From NCBI RefSeq assembly GCF_001754075.1, contig NZ_MIEH01000018.1, positions 62,001 to 126,000 on the forward strand: a DNA stretch of 64,000 nt, read 5' to 3'. The notes beneath the pieces were generated by a model that ran no database searches, was not told the DNA's origin, and worked only from the letters and a program-made list of their open reading frames with translations. The DNA is from Merdimonas faecis. GTDB lineage: Bacteria; Bacillota; Clostridia; Lachnospirales; Lachnospiraceae. The position numbers and the translations under genes are program-made. Shown here piece after piece: positions 40,712 through 49,971 of the stretch (position 1 is its first letter; every line of letters starts with the position of its first letter).

Positions 40712-42829
40712 ATGGGAAATGAGAGACTAAACTATACACAGAACCGGGAACTTTCCTGGCTGAAGTTTAACCAGAGAGTCCTTGAAGAAGCACAGGATGA
40801 GAGTGTGCCGCTGCTGGAGCGGATGAAATTTGTAGCAATCTTTACCAGCAATCTGGATGAGTTTTTTATGATCCGGGTAGGAAGCCTGTTTGACATGGCT
40901 CATACGGATGCAAATGCCAGGGACAGCCGGTCCGGCATGACGCCGAAAGAACAGCTGGAACAGATATTTGCCGCGGTGGCGCCCCTTTATAAGGAGAGGG
41001 ATAAGACCTATGCGGAGATCAAAAAGCAGCTGCATCCCTACGGAGTCTGTGGACTGGACTTTAAGGAGCTGGAGCAGCAGGAAAAGAAGTATGTGAAAAA
41101 GTATTTCAAAGAGCAGATCCTGCCGGTGCTCTCACCACAGATCGTGGATGCAAACCATCCGTTCCCTCATCTTCTGAACAAAGAAATCTATGTAACGGCA
41201 AATCTGACGCATAAGGAGAAAGGATCAAAGGCAGTGCATACATTAGGCATTGTCCCGGTGCCGCAGTTTATCTCAGAGGTGCTTTATCTGCCTGGGCATG
41301 ATATCCGTTATATCCGTATGGAAAAGGTGATCCTGGAGTATCTGAATCTGGTCTTTGACCAGTATGAGGTGTCTGAAGGAAATTATATCTGTGTGACGAG
41401 AAATGCAGATATCGCACCGGATGATGAATCGCTGGATGTAACAGAAGATTTTCGGTTTCTGATGAAACAGACGCTCCATAAGCGGCGCCGGATGGCTGTA
41501 GTGCGCCTGGAGACAGCGGAAAAGCTGAAGCCGGAGATGGAGAAATATTTCTGCGAGAAGTTCAAGATTTCTCCAGAGCAGATTTTCCGCACTAAGATGC
41601 CCATGAAGCTTTCTTATGTGTTCTCCATAAGCGGTGATCTTCCGGATTCCATGAAAAGGTCGCTGATCTATCCGCCTTTTGTGCCGCAGGCGTCTGCCCA
41701 CGTACAGGAGAGCAGTATGATGAAGCAGATCCGGAAGAAGGATATTCTGCTGTTCTATCCGTATGAGAGCATGAATCCGTTCCTCAGATTGATCAAGGAA
41801 GCCTCTACAGATCCGAATGTAATGACGATCAAGATCACCATCTACCGGCTGGCGAAGAAGGCGAGACTGGTGGAATATCTGTGCGCCGCTGCTGAGAATG
41901 GAAAGGAAGTCACTGTCCTGATCGAGCTTCGGGCAAGATTTGACGAGCAGAATAATATTGACTGGTCAGAGCGGATGGAGGAGGCAGGATGCCGGGTAAT
42001 CTATGGAATGGAGGGCTATAAAGTTCATTCCAAGATCTGCCTGATCACATACCGGAACCGGAATGATATCCAGTATATCACGCAGATCGGTACGGGCAAT
42101 TATAATGAAAAAACGGCGGGCATGTATACAGATCTGTCCCTGATGACGGCAGACCAGGCGATCGGGCGCGATGCCGCGGAATTTTTTAAGAATATGTCTA
42201 TCGGAAACTTAAGCGGCACCTATGAGCATCTGATCGTATCGCCTACCAGCTTAAAGCAGAATGTTCTCCGTCTGATCGATGAGGAGATTGAAAAAGGAGA
42301 AAACGGCAGGATCGTCATGAAGATGAATTCCCTGACGGATGTGGACTTTATTGACAAGATCTCCCAGGCTTCCCGGGCGGGGGTAAAGGTTGATCTGATC
42401 GTCCGGGGAATCTGCTGTATCCTGCCGGGAGTTCCCGGATATACAGAGAATATCCGTGTCATGAGTATCGTGGGAAGATACCTGGAGCATCCAAGGATTT
42501 TCTGCTTCGGGACGGGAGTAGAGCAGAAAATATACATCGGATCAGCGGATATGATGACCCGGAATACAGAAAAGCGGGTGGAGGTAGCATGCCCGATCCT
42601 GGATAAGGATATTAAAAATCAGATCAACCATTATATGAGAGTAATGCTCAGTGATAATGTAAAAGCAAGGGTGCTGCAAAGTGACGGCACCTATAGAAAG
42701 AAAAGGGCGGCCCAGACGATGGTGGACTCCCAGGCTACATTTATGGAGGAAGCACTGCAGGCAAAGAAGGAAAGTCCGGAAGAAGGCACTTCCTTCTTTA
42801 AGCGCCTGGCAACCCTTTTTCGAGGATAA
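40712..42829 (+). CDS. ppk1: Polyphosphate kinase 1
   Basis: A 705-residue PPK1, which makes polyphosphate from ATP. The N domain begins NRELSWLKFNQRVLEEA, the head domain follows, and the catalytic core shows VMTIKITIYRLAKKARLVE, phospho-acceptor His439 in YKVHSKICLI, and IGTGNYNEKTA. Length is normal. Polyphosphate serves as phosphate store and stress regulator. GGAGGG precedes the ATG by about 7 nt. The gap to the topoisomerase gene is 18 nt. Confidence 0.97.
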   Translation: MGNERLNYTQNRELSWLKFNQRVLEEAQDESVPLLERMKFVAIFTSNLDEFFMIRVGSLFDMAHTDANARDSRSGMTPKEQLEQIFAAVAPLYKERDKTYAEIKKQLHPYGVCGLDFKELEQQEKKYVKKYFKEQILPVLSPQIVDANHPFPHLLNKEIYVTANLTHKEKGSKAVHTLGIVPVPQFISEVLYLPGHDIRYIRMEKVILEYLNLVFDQYEVSEGNYICVTRNADIAPDDESLDVTEDFRFLMKQTLHKRRRMAVVRLETAEKLKPEMEKYFCEKFKISPEQIFRTKMPMKLSYVFSISGDLPDSMKRSLIYPPFVPQASAHVQESSMMKQIRKKDILLFYPYESMNPFLRLIKEASTDPNVMTIKITIYRLAKKARLVEYLCAAAENGKEVTVLIELRARFDEQNNIDWSERMEEAGCRVIYGMEGYKVHSKICLITYRNRNDIQYITQIGTGNYNEKTAGMYTDLSLMTADQAIGRDAAEFFKNMSIGNLSGTYEHLIVSPTSLKQNVLRLIDEEIEKGENGRIVMKMNSLTDVDFIDKISQASRAGVKVDLIVRGICCILPGVPGYTENIRVMSIVGRYLEHPRIFCFGTGVEQKIYIGSADMMTRNTEKRVEVACPILDKDIKNQINHYMRVMLSDNVKARVLQSDGTYRKKRAAQTMVDSQATFMEEALQAKKESPEEGTSFFKRLATLFRG

Positions 42830-42847
42830 AGGAGTTTTTGGTTTTAT

Positions 42848-44878
42848 ATGGGGAAAGCAGTCTACATTGCCGAAAAGCCCAGTGTGGCGCAGGAATTTGC
42901 AAAGGCATTAAAGTTAAAGACCAGAAGACAGGACGGATATCTGGAAGGGGAAGACGCGATCGTTACCTGGTGTGTGGGGCACCTGGTGACGATGAGCTAT
43001 CCGGAAAGCTACGATCCGAATCTGAAAAGGTGGAGCCTCGGGACTTTGCCTTTTATACCGGATACATTTAAATATGAGGTGATACCGGGAACGGCGAAGC
43101 AATTCCGGATCGTGGCGGGAATCCTGAACCGGCCGGATGTGGATACCATTTATGTCTGCACCGACTCGGGACGGGAAGGAGAGTATATATACCGGCTGGT
43201 GGAGCAGGAGGCAAAAGTAGAGGGAAAAGTAAGAAAAAGGGTCTGGATCGATTCCCAGACAGAGGAAGAAATCTTAAGGGGTATCCGGGAGGCAAAGGAC
43301 TTAAAGGAATACGATAATCTGTCGGCGTCTGCTTATCTCAGAGCCAAGGAGGATTATCTGATGGGAATCAATTTTTCCAGGCTTCTTACCTTAAAGTATG
43401 GAAACGGGATCGCAAACTATCTGAAAACGAGATACTCCGTGATCTCTGTCGGCCGGGTCATGACCTGTGTGCTGGGAATGGTAGTGCGTAGAGAACGGCA
43501 GATCAGGGAATTTGTACAGACACCCTTTTACCGGGTGACGGGGCTTTTCGGGGAGGATGGAGCCGCTTTCGAAGGAGAATGGCGGGCGGTCAAGGGCTCC
43601 CGCTGGTTCGAGTCCTTCGATCTGTATAAGGATAATGGATTCAAAGAAAAGGAGAAGGCCGAAGAGCTGATCCGATATCTGAAAGAAACAGATCCTTATA
43701 TCGGGAAGGTGGCGTCTGTTGAGAAGAAGAAGGAGAAGAAATATGCACCGCTGTTATTTAATCTGGCAGAGCTGCAGAATGAGTGCTCCAGAAGGTTTAA
43801 GATCAGTCCAGATGAAACCTTAAGGATCGTACAGGAGCTGTATGAGAAAAAGCTGGTCACCTACCCGAGGACCGATGCCAGGGTATTGTCCAGTGCGGTG
43901 GCAAAAGAGATCCATAAGAATTTAAACGGTCTTATGAAGTATGAGGCGGCGGTTCCTTTCCTTCAGGACATCCTGGCCATGGGATCCTATAAGGGGCTGG
44001 AAAAGACCCGGTATGTGAATGACAAGCAGATCACGGATCACTATGCCATCGTTCCGACCGGGCAGGGAATGGGATCACTAAAGAGCCTTCCGGGGCTCTC
44101 CGCGCAGGTGTATGACGTGATCGTGCATCGGTTCCTTGCCATTTTCTATCCGCCGGCTGTTTATCAGAAGGTGGCGCTTACCGTAAAGATCGGAGAAGAG
44201 TCCTTTTTTTCCAGCTTTAAGGTGCTGACGGAGGAAGGATATCTGAAGGTGTCGGGAACGCCGGCAAAGAATGATTCCTCAGAGGAAAATGAAAAAAGTG
44301 TTGACGATACATTTTGGGCCGCGATACAATCATTAAGGAAGGGCAGCACCCTTGCGGTACAGTCACTGGACATTAAAGAAGGGAAAACCTCCCCGCCGAA
44401 GCGTTACAGCTCCGGATCCCTGATTCTTGCCATGGAGAATGCCGGGCAGCTCATTGAAGATGAGGAGCTCCGCTCCCAGATTAAGGGAAGCGGGATCGGA
44501 ACCAGTGCTACCAGGGGAGAGATCCTGAAAAAGCTGTTTCATAATAAGTATCTGGCATTAAATAAGAAAACACAGATTGTAACACCTACTTTGCAGGGGG
44601 AAATGATCTATGATGTGGTGGATCATTCTATACGGTCTTTGTTAAATCCGGAGCTGACGGCCAGCTGGGAGAAGGGCCTTACTTATGTGGCGGATGGAGA
44701 GATCACTTCAGAGGAATATATGAAGAAGCTGGATCAGTTTATCATAAGCCGGACAGAAGGTGTAAAAGGCCTTCATAATGAAGGGCAGCTTCGTGCCTGT
44801 TATGACAAGGCGGCAGCATTTTATAAGAAAACGGGACGAGAAGGAAAAATAAGTAAAAGGAGTGCGAAGAAATCATGA
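42848..44878 (+). CDS. topB: DNA topoisomerase III (type IA)
   Basis: A 676-residue type IA topoisomerase. The TOPRIM domain starts VYIAEKPSVAQEFAKAL and includes the metal motif CTDSGREGEYIYR; catalytic Tyr339 lies in LVTYPRTDARVL. There are no C-terminal zinc ribbons typical of TopA; the C-terminus is a short basic tail. It relaxes and decatenates DNA, and TopB-type enzymes are also common on mobile elements, but nothing else here suggests mobility. AAAGGAG lies 13 nt upstream, a rather long spacing. It overlaps the next gene by 4 nt. Confidence 0.93.
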   Translation: MGKAVYIAEKPSVAQEFAKALKLKTRRQDGYLEGEDAIVTWCVGHLVTMSYPESYDPNLKRWSLGTLPFIPDTFKYEVIPGTAKQFRIVAGILNRPDVDTIYVCTDSGREGEYIYRLVEQEAKVEGKVRKRVWIDSQTEEEILRGIREAKDLKEYDNLSASAYLRAKEDYLMGINFSRLLTLKYGNGIANYLKTRYSVISVGRVMTCVLGMVVRRERQIREFVQTPFYRVTGLFGEDGAAFEGEWRAVKGSRWFESFDLYKDNGFKEKEKAEELIRYLKETDPYIGKVASVEKKKEKKYAPLLFNLAELQNECSRRFKISPDETLRIVQELYEKKLVTYPRTDARVLSSAVAKEIHKNLNGLMKYEAAVPFLQDILAMGSYKGLEKTRYVNDKQITDHYAIVPTGQGMGSLKSLPGLSAQVYDVIVHRFLAIFYPPAVYQKVALTVKIGEESFFSSFKVLTEEGYLKVSGTPAKNDSSEENEKSVDDTFWAAIQSLRKGSTLAVQSLDIKEGKTSPPKRYSSGSLILAMENAGQLIEDEELRSQIKGSGIGTSATRGEILKKLFHNKYLALNKKTQIVTPTLQGEMIYDVVDHSIRSLLNPELTASWEKGLTYVADGEITSEEYMKKLDQFIISRTEGVKGLHNEGQLRACYDKAAAFYKKTGREGKISKRSAKKS

Positions 44879-45543
44879 AAGCATTAACCATTGAAGCATT
44901 GTATACATTGGAAGAGACCATTGCGAAGGATCTGTTTCAGGGAGTGGTATATCCATGGGAGGTCCTGCCGAAGATCCATGATTTTATCCTGGAGCTTGGG
45001 AAGCACCTTCCGGAGGATGAATATGAAAAAGTGGGAGAGGACGTGTGGATCGCTAAATCTGCAAAGGTATTTCCTTCCGCTTATATCCATGGACCGGCTA
45101 TTATCGGAAAAGAAGCCGAGGTACGCCACTGTGCCTTTATCCGGGGCAATGCCATCGTGGGAGAGGGCGCTGTGGTAGGAAATTCTACGGAGCTTAAAAA
45201 TGTAGTATTATTCAATAAAGTACAGGTGCCCCATTATAATTACGTGGGGGATTCCATCCTGGGATACAAAGCACATATGGGCGCCGGTTCCATCACCTCC
45301 AACGTGAAATCTGATAAGAAGCTTGTGGTGGTAAAGACTCCTGAAGGAGGAATTGAGACCGGCATGAAGAAGTTCGGGGCAATGCTGGGAGATGAAGTAG
45401 AAGTGGGCTGCGGCACTGTATTAAACCCGGGAAGCGTAGTCGGAAAGCAGAGCAATATCTACCCGCTGTCCAGTGTGCGTGGATTTGTGCCGGCGCACAG
45501 CATCTATAAAAAGCAGGGTGAAGTAGTAGAAAAACACGAATAA
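44875..45543 (+). CDS. Left-handed beta-helix acyl/nucleotidyl-transferase-like protein
   Basis: A 222-residue protein with hexapeptide repeats of a left-handed beta helix from about residue 55 (VWIAKSAKVFPSAYIHGPAI through IVGEGAVVGNSTELKNVVLF). The C-terminal part resembles the acetyltransferase half of GlmU (GYKAHMGAGSITSNVKSDKK), but the nucleotidyltransferase half is missing. An N-terminal helical region of about 50 residues has no known match. It probably transfers an acyl group to a sugar nucleotide; substrate unknown. Translation is coupled to topB by ATGA overlap. Confidence 0.8.
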   Translation: MKALTIEALYTLEETIAKDLFQGVVYPWEVLPKIHDFILELGKHLPEDEYEKVGEDVWIAKSAKVFPSAYIHGPAIIGKEAEVRHCAFIRGNAIVGEGAVVGNSTELKNVVLFNKVQVPHYNYVGDSILGYKAHMGAGSITSNVKSDKKLVVVKTPEGGIETGMKKFGAMLGDEVEVGCGTVLNPGSVVGKQSNIYPLSSVRGFVPAHSIYKKQGEVVEKHE

Positions 45544-45582
45544 AACTGCCAGAAGATCAAAGAAGAGAAGGGAGCGATGGAA

Positions 45583-46059
45583 ATGGAAGACAGATTTGTA
45601 ACATTTCGGATGGAAAAGGCTAAACATATTGCATTGGTAGCACACGACGGAAAAAAGAAAGAAATGGTTGACTGGTGTGACCGTAACAAGGAGATCCTGA
45701 AAAGCCATTTCCTCTGCGGAACTGGTACGACTGCCAGGCTGATTTCAGAGAAGACCGGACTGCCTGTAAAAGGTTACAACAGCGGCCCCTTAGGAGGCGA
45801 CCAGCAGATCGGGGCAAAGATCGTGGAAGGCCAGATTGATTTCATGGTTTTTCTGTGGGATCCGTTGGAGGCGCAGCCTCATGACCCGGATGTAAAAGCT
45901 CTTCTCCGGATTGCAGTAGTCTATGACATTCCGGTAGCCAATAATCTGGCAACGGCAGATTTCATGCTCCATTCTGAATATATGTCCGGAACCTACGATA
46001 GACGTGTAGAGAATTTCAACAGAACTGTCCAGGAAAGAGTCGAAAAAATGAAGGAATAA
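45583..46059 (+). CDS. mgsA: Methylglyoxal synthase
   Basis: A 158-residue enzyme that converts dihydroxyacetone phosphate into methylglyoxal, a bypass that relieves phosphosugar build-up. LVAHDGKKKEMVDWC, CGTGTTARLI, NSGPLGGDQQIGA with the catalytic Asp, and FLWDPLEAQPHDPDV are all present. ATG 45583 is preferred because GGGAG lies 8 nt upstream; ATG 45577 is only 2 nt away. A terminator hairpin follows. Confidence 0.96.
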   Translation: MEDRFVTFRMEKAKHIALVAHDGKKKEMVDWCDRNKEILKSHFLCGTGTTARLISEKTGLPVKGYNSGPLGGDQQIGAKIVEGQIDFMVFLWDPLEAQPHDPDVKALLRIAVVYDIPVANNLATADFMLHSEYMSGTYDRRVENFNRTVQERVEKMKE

Positions 46060-46065
46060 AAAACA

Positions 46066-46137
46066 GAAAGAGACAATCCCAGAGAATTAGGATTTTTTAG
46101 TTCTGAATCCTCTGCCGGACTGTCTCTTCCCTTTTAT
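46066..46137 (+). terminator. mgsA terminator, long hairpin
   Basis: An outer stem (AAAGAGACAATCC with GGACTGTCTCTT) contains an inner AGGATT/AATCCT hairpin and ends in CCCTTTT. Confidence 0.65.
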
Positions 46138-46177
46138 CTTCGTATTTCCCGATGTCCCTCTTTTAGGAGAAAATCAG

Positions 46178-46207
46178 TTGACACAGGGCATACACCTGTG
46201 GTATATT
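46178..46207 (+). promoter_or_regulatory. Promoter with operator-like repeat, sodium symporter gene
   Basis: A perfect TTGACA (46178-46183) and TATATT (46202-46207) are 18 nt apart. The spacer contains CACAGG-N7-CCTGTG (46182-46200), an inverted repeat right between the boxes. A dimeric regulator bound there would control the gene. The regulator is not identifiable from sequence; the nearest one on the map is the AraC-like fusion two genes on. Confidence 0.65.
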
Positions 46208-46284
46208 TTTTTTGGAACAAAACTTTAATACTTTAAAGCGCAACGGTTTAAAGCGAGAAAAGAGAAAGAAGAGGGATTAGAATT

Positions 46285-47814
46285 ATGATGATTAAAGTAA
46301 TACTGCTGGTTATATTTTTTGCGGTGATGGTGGCCGTGGGAATTTATTCCAGAAAACATGCTATGAGTGTGGATGGCTTTGTGCTGGGCGGAAGATCCGT
46401 CGGGCCGTGGCTTACGGCGTTTGCGTACGGGACCTCTTATTTCTCTGCAGTAGTGTTTGTGGGATATGCCGGGCAGTTTGGATGGAAGTACGGCCTTGCC
46501 AGTACCTGGATTGGCATCGGCAACGCGGTGATCGGAAGTCTGATGGCCTGGGTGGTCTTAGGGAGACGAACCAAGGTCATGACCCAGTATCTGAACTCCA
46601 AGACTATGCCGGACTTTTTTGGAAGCCGCTATGGGAGCAAGCCGCTGAAGATCGCGGCGTCTGCAATCGTCTTTGTATTTCTGGTGCCTTATACGGCGTC
46701 TATTTATAACGGGCTGTCCAGGCTGTTTGAGATGGCTTTCCACATCCCCTATGCATGGTGCGTGATCGGGATGGCGGTATTTACAGGAATCTATGTGATC
46801 CTGGGCGGCTATATGGCCACGGCGATCAATGACTTTATCCAGGGAATCATTATGCTGGTGGGGATTATAGTTGTGATTGCCGCCGTGCTGAATGGTCAGG
46901 GAGGTTTTCTGGAAGCGGTGGGAAAGATGGCGGAGATCCCAAGCGATGTGGAGATTACCTTGGGACAGCCTGGAGCCTTCACCTCCTTTTTTGGACCGGA
47001 CCCCGGAAATCTGCTTGGCGTGGTAATCCTGACCTCTCTTGGAACCTGGGGACTGCCGCAGATGATCGGAAAATTTTATGCGATCAAGGATGAGAAATCC
47101 ATCAATACCGGGACGGTGATCTCCACGGTATTTGCTATCGTTGTTTCAGGAGGCTGCTACTTCCTGGGAGGCTTTGCCAGGCTCTTTGACGCCCCGGCGA
47201 TTTATGATGAAGCGGGAGCGGTGGTCTATGACAGCATCATTCCTCATATGCTGTCGGCGCTGCCGGATATCCTGATCGGGATTGTAGTAGTCCTGGTGCT
47301 GTCCGCCTCTATGTCAACCCTGGCTTCTTTGGTGCTGACATCCAGTTCTACGCTGACGCTGGACTTCCTGAAGGATAACCTCTTAAAGGAGATGAGTGAA
47401 AAGAGGCAGGTCCGCACCATGCAGGCGCTGGTGATATTCTTTATTGCGGTATCTGTATTTATCGCATTGGATCCCCCTACCTTTATTGCACAACTGATGG
47501 GGATATCCTGGGGTGCGCTGGCAGGAGCTTTTCTGGCGCCGTTTCTCTACGGGCTGTACTGGAAGGGGACGACCAGAGCAGGTGTGTGGGCAAGCTTCAT
47601 TGTAGGAGTGGGGATCACAGTAGTCAACATGTTTATGCCATTTATTGAATCCTCGATCAATGCGGGGGCGGCTGCCATGGTGGCAGGACTGATCGTGGTG
47701 CCGGTGGTGAGTCTGATCACGCCAAAGCTTTCCAGGGAAAAGACGGATGCCATTTTCTCCTGCTATGAAGAAAAGGTAACGATTACCAAAAAACGTTCAC
47801 TGGAGCAGAACTAA
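46285..47814 (+). CDS. Sodium:solute symporter (SSS family)
   Basis: A 509-residue transporter with about 13 membrane helices of the LeuT-fold SSS family. The N-terminus DGFVLGGRSVGPWLTAFAYG and the GLPQMIGKFYAIKDEKS loop are typical. It couples sodium entry to uptake of an organic solute such as an amino acid, sugar or carboxylate. The substrate cannot be read. The start is the first of two ATGs; the RBS is modest (GAGGGA). Its own promoter and terminator show it is a separate unit just before the LeuA fusion. Confidence 0.92.
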   Translation: MMIKVILLVIFFAVMVAVGIYSRKHAMSVDGFVLGGRSVGPWLTAFAYGTSYFSAVVFVGYAGQFGWKYGLASTWIGIGNAVIGSLMAWVVLGRRTKVMTQYLNSKTMPDFFGSRYGSKPLKIAASAIVFVFLVPYTASIYNGLSRLFEMAFHIPYAWCVIGMAVFTGIYVILGGYMATAINDFIQGIIMLVGIIVVIAAVLNGQGGFLEAVGKMAEIPSDVEITLGQPGAFTSFFGPDPGNLLGVVILTSLGTWGLPQMIGKFYAIKDEKSINTGTVISTVFAIVVSGGCYFLGGFARLFDAPAIYDEAGAVVYDSIIPHMLSALPDILIGIVVVLVLSASMSTLASLVLTSSSTLTLDFLKDNLLKEMSEKRQVRTMQALVIFFIAVSVFIALDPPTFIAQLMGISWGALAGAFLAPFLYGLYWKGTTRAGVWASFIVGVGITVVNMFMPFIESSINAGAAAMVAGLIVVPVVSLITPKLSREKTDAIFSCYEEKVTITKKRSLEQN

Positions 47815-47833
47815 AGGAATGATAAAAAAGATC

Positions 47834-47868
47834 AAGGAAAGTGATTAAAAACACCACTTTCCTTTTTC
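47834..47868 (+). terminator. Terminator of the symporter gene
   Basis: GGAAAGTG and CACTTTCC pair over an 11-nt loop followed by TTTTTCTTTT. Confidence 0.85.
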
Positions 47869-47958
47869 TTTTATATATGTTAGGATATAGAAGTGTTAAA
47901 AAAAGACAATAAAATTGATGATTATTACTGGTATGAAATAGAAAGAGAGGGAACTGTT

Positions 47959-49947
47959 ATGGAAAACTATCAGAAGTATGAAAGATCTTATTTTATGCCC
48001 CCGGAGGTAACCTATGACTGGGTGAAGAAGGAATATATCGATCGGCCGCCGATCTGGTGCAGCGTGGATCTTAGAGACGGCAACCAGGCGTTGATCGAGC
48101 CGATGAGTCTGGAGGAAAAGCTGGAGTATTTCCAGATGCTGGTTGATATTGGGTTTAAAGAGATTGAAGTGGGATTCCCGGCTGCGTCGGAGACAGAGTA
48201 TCAGTTTATGCGTACCCTGATCGACAAGAATATGATCCCGGACGATGTAACAGTACAGGTGCTGACTCAGGCAAGGGAGCATATTATTAAACGGACATTT
48301 GAAGCAGTGAAAGGTGCTCCCCATGCGGTAGTGCATCTTTACAATTCCACATCCGTGGCACAGAGAGAGCAGGTATTTAAAAGAAATAAGGAAGAGATTA
48401 AAAAGATCGCTGTGGATGGAGCAGAGCTTCTTCTTAAACTGGCGTCTGAGACAGATGGAAACTTTACATTTCAGTACAGCCCGGAGAGCTTTTCCGGAAC
48501 AGAAGTAGACTATGCGGTGGAAGTCTGCAATGCAGTGCTGGACGTATGGAAGCCGACAGCCGATAATAAGGCTATCATCAACATTCCTACGACAGTGGAA
48601 AACGCTATGCCCCACGTATTTGCCTGTCAGCTGGAATATGTGAACAAACATTTGAAATACAGAGATAACGTAATCCTTTGTCTGCATCCGCACAATGACA
48701 GAGGATGCGGCGTGGCTACGGCAGAGCTTGGAATCCTGGCCGGTGCGGAGAGAATCGAGGGAACGCTGTTTGGAAACGGTGAACGTACCGGAAATGTAGA
48801 CATTGTTACACTGGGAATGAATATGTATTCTCACGGTGTGGATCCGGGACTTGATTTTTCTGATATGAAGCATATCCGGGAGACTTATGAAAGACTGACC
48901 AGGATGCAGGTAGATCCCAGACAGCCGTATGCGGGAGATCTGGTATTTACGGCATTTTCCGGTTCCCACCAGGATGCCATCGCAAAAGGCATGGCATGGA
49001 GAGAAGAGAAGAACTGCGACAAATGGACGGTTCCCTATCTTCCGATCGATCCTCAGGATGTGGGAAGAAGATATGATTCTGACGTGATCCGTATCAACAG
49101 CCAGTCCGGCAAGGGCGGTGTCAATTATATCCTGAGGCAGAGCCACGGCATCAACCTTCCGCAGAAGATGCGGGAAGAGGTAGGATATCTGGTAAAGGAT
49201 GTGTCGGATAAGGCGCATAAGGAGCTCACCCCTGACTGGGTATATCAGATCTTCTCCGATAATTACATCAACACAAAGCCGGTATTCCACATAGATGAAT
49301 GTCATTTCAAACAGGTGGACGGAATCACTGCGGATGCCACCATCAATCATGGCGGGGAGAGCCGTACGATCACGGCTATGGGAAATGGACGTCTGGACGC
49401 GGTAAGCAATGCGATCAAACAGTATTTCAACATCAGTTATGAACTGACCTTCTATGAGGAACATTCTCTGACCAAGGGTTCATCTTCTAAGGCAGTAGCC
49501 TATGTGGGAGTGATCTGCAAAGGAAAAACCTTCTGGGGAGTGGGAATTGACGCGGATATTATCAAGGCTTCCATAGAGGCTTTGACAGTAGCGGTCAACA
49601 AGATTGAGGAGATCGGTCATGCGAAGACCTGCACAGATGAACGGATGCTGGAGATCCTGAATTATATCCAGGCAAACTATATTGACGTGACGCTGGATGA
49701 CCTGGCTGAAAAGTTTTATCTTTCCAAGCCGTATATTTCGAAATACATCAAAGAGAAATCGGGAATGACCTTTGGCGAGCTGGTAAAAAAGATCCGGATG
49801 AAAAAGGCCAAGGCGCTTCTGAAAAGCAGCAATATGACGGTGGAAAATATTGCCCTGACAGTAGGATATCAGAATGTAGAGCATTTTAACCGTCTGTTTA
49901 AAAAAGCTTATCAAATGACTCCGATGCAGTTTCGGAATCAAAAATAA
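47959..49947 (+). CDS. leuA: 2-isopropylmalate synthase fused to AraC-type HTH domain
   Basis: A 662-residue fusion. Residues 1-556 are a complete long-form LeuA: catalytic CSVDLRDGNQAL (Arg39, Asp40), metal-binding LHPHNDRGCG (His243, His245), LFGNGERTGN and a C-terminal LeuA dimer/leucine-binding domain (about 430-550). Residues 557-662 are a complete AraC/XylS DNA-binding domain with both helix-turn-helix units: LDDLAEKFYLSKPYISKYIK and the IALTVGYQNVEHFNRLFKKA half ending in TPMQFR. LeuA condenses acetyl-CoA and 2-oxoisovalerate in the first step of leucine synthesis and is inhibited by leucine. The fusion suggests an enzyme that also acts as a leucine- or substrate-responsive transcription factor. 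ATG 47959 has GAGGG 7 nt upstream; a longer reading to 47893 lacks a site. Confidence 0.93.
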   Translation: MENYQKYERSYFMPPEVTYDWVKKEYIDRPPIWCSVDLRDGNQALIEPMSLEEKLEYFQMLVDIGFKEIEVGFPAASETEYQFMRTLIDKNMIPDDVTVQVLTQAREHIIKRTFEAVKGAPHAVVHLYNSTSVAQREQVFKRNKEEIKKIAVDGAELLLKLASETDGNFTFQYSPESFSGTEVDYAVEVCNAVLDVWKPTADNKAIINIPTTVENAMPHVFACQLEYVNKHLKYRDNVILCLHPHNDRGCGVATAELGILAGAERIEGTLFGNGERTGNVDIVTLGMNMYSHGVDPGLDFSDMKHIRETYERLTRMQVDPRQPYAGDLVFTAFSGSHQDAIAKGMAWREEKNCDKWTVPYLPIDPQDVGRRYDSDVIRINSQSGKGGVNYILRQSHGINLPQKMREEVGYLVKDVSDKAHKELTPDWVYQIFSDNYINTKPVFHIDECHFKQVDGITADATINHGGESRTITAMGNGRLDAVSNAIKQYFNISYELTFYEEHSLTKGSSSKAVAYVGVICKGKTFWGVGIDADIIKASIEALTVAVNKIEEIGHAKTCTDERMLEILNYIQANYIDVTLDDLAEKFYLSKPYISKYIKEKSGMTFGELVKKIRMKKAKALLKSSNMTVENIALTVGYQNVEHFNRLFKKAYQMTPMQFRNQK

Positions 49948-49971
49948 ATAAAAGAAGAGAGGTTTTGAGCA

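Noticed and set aside
42848-44878. topB as sign of an integrative element
   Set aside because: It sits among housekeeping genes (ppk1, mgsA) with no conjugation or relaxase genes.
47869-47958. T-box, leucine leader peptide or riboswitch upstream of leuA
   Set aside because: Only 90 nt of AT-rich DNA are present, with no T-box AGGGTGG motif, no run of Leu codons with RBS, and no second terminator-type hairpin.
47896-49464. A 522-codon open frame on the minus strand
   Set aside because: It is antisense to the LeuA fusion, has no family motif, is full of His/Cys/Leu typical of a shadow frame, and has no RBS.
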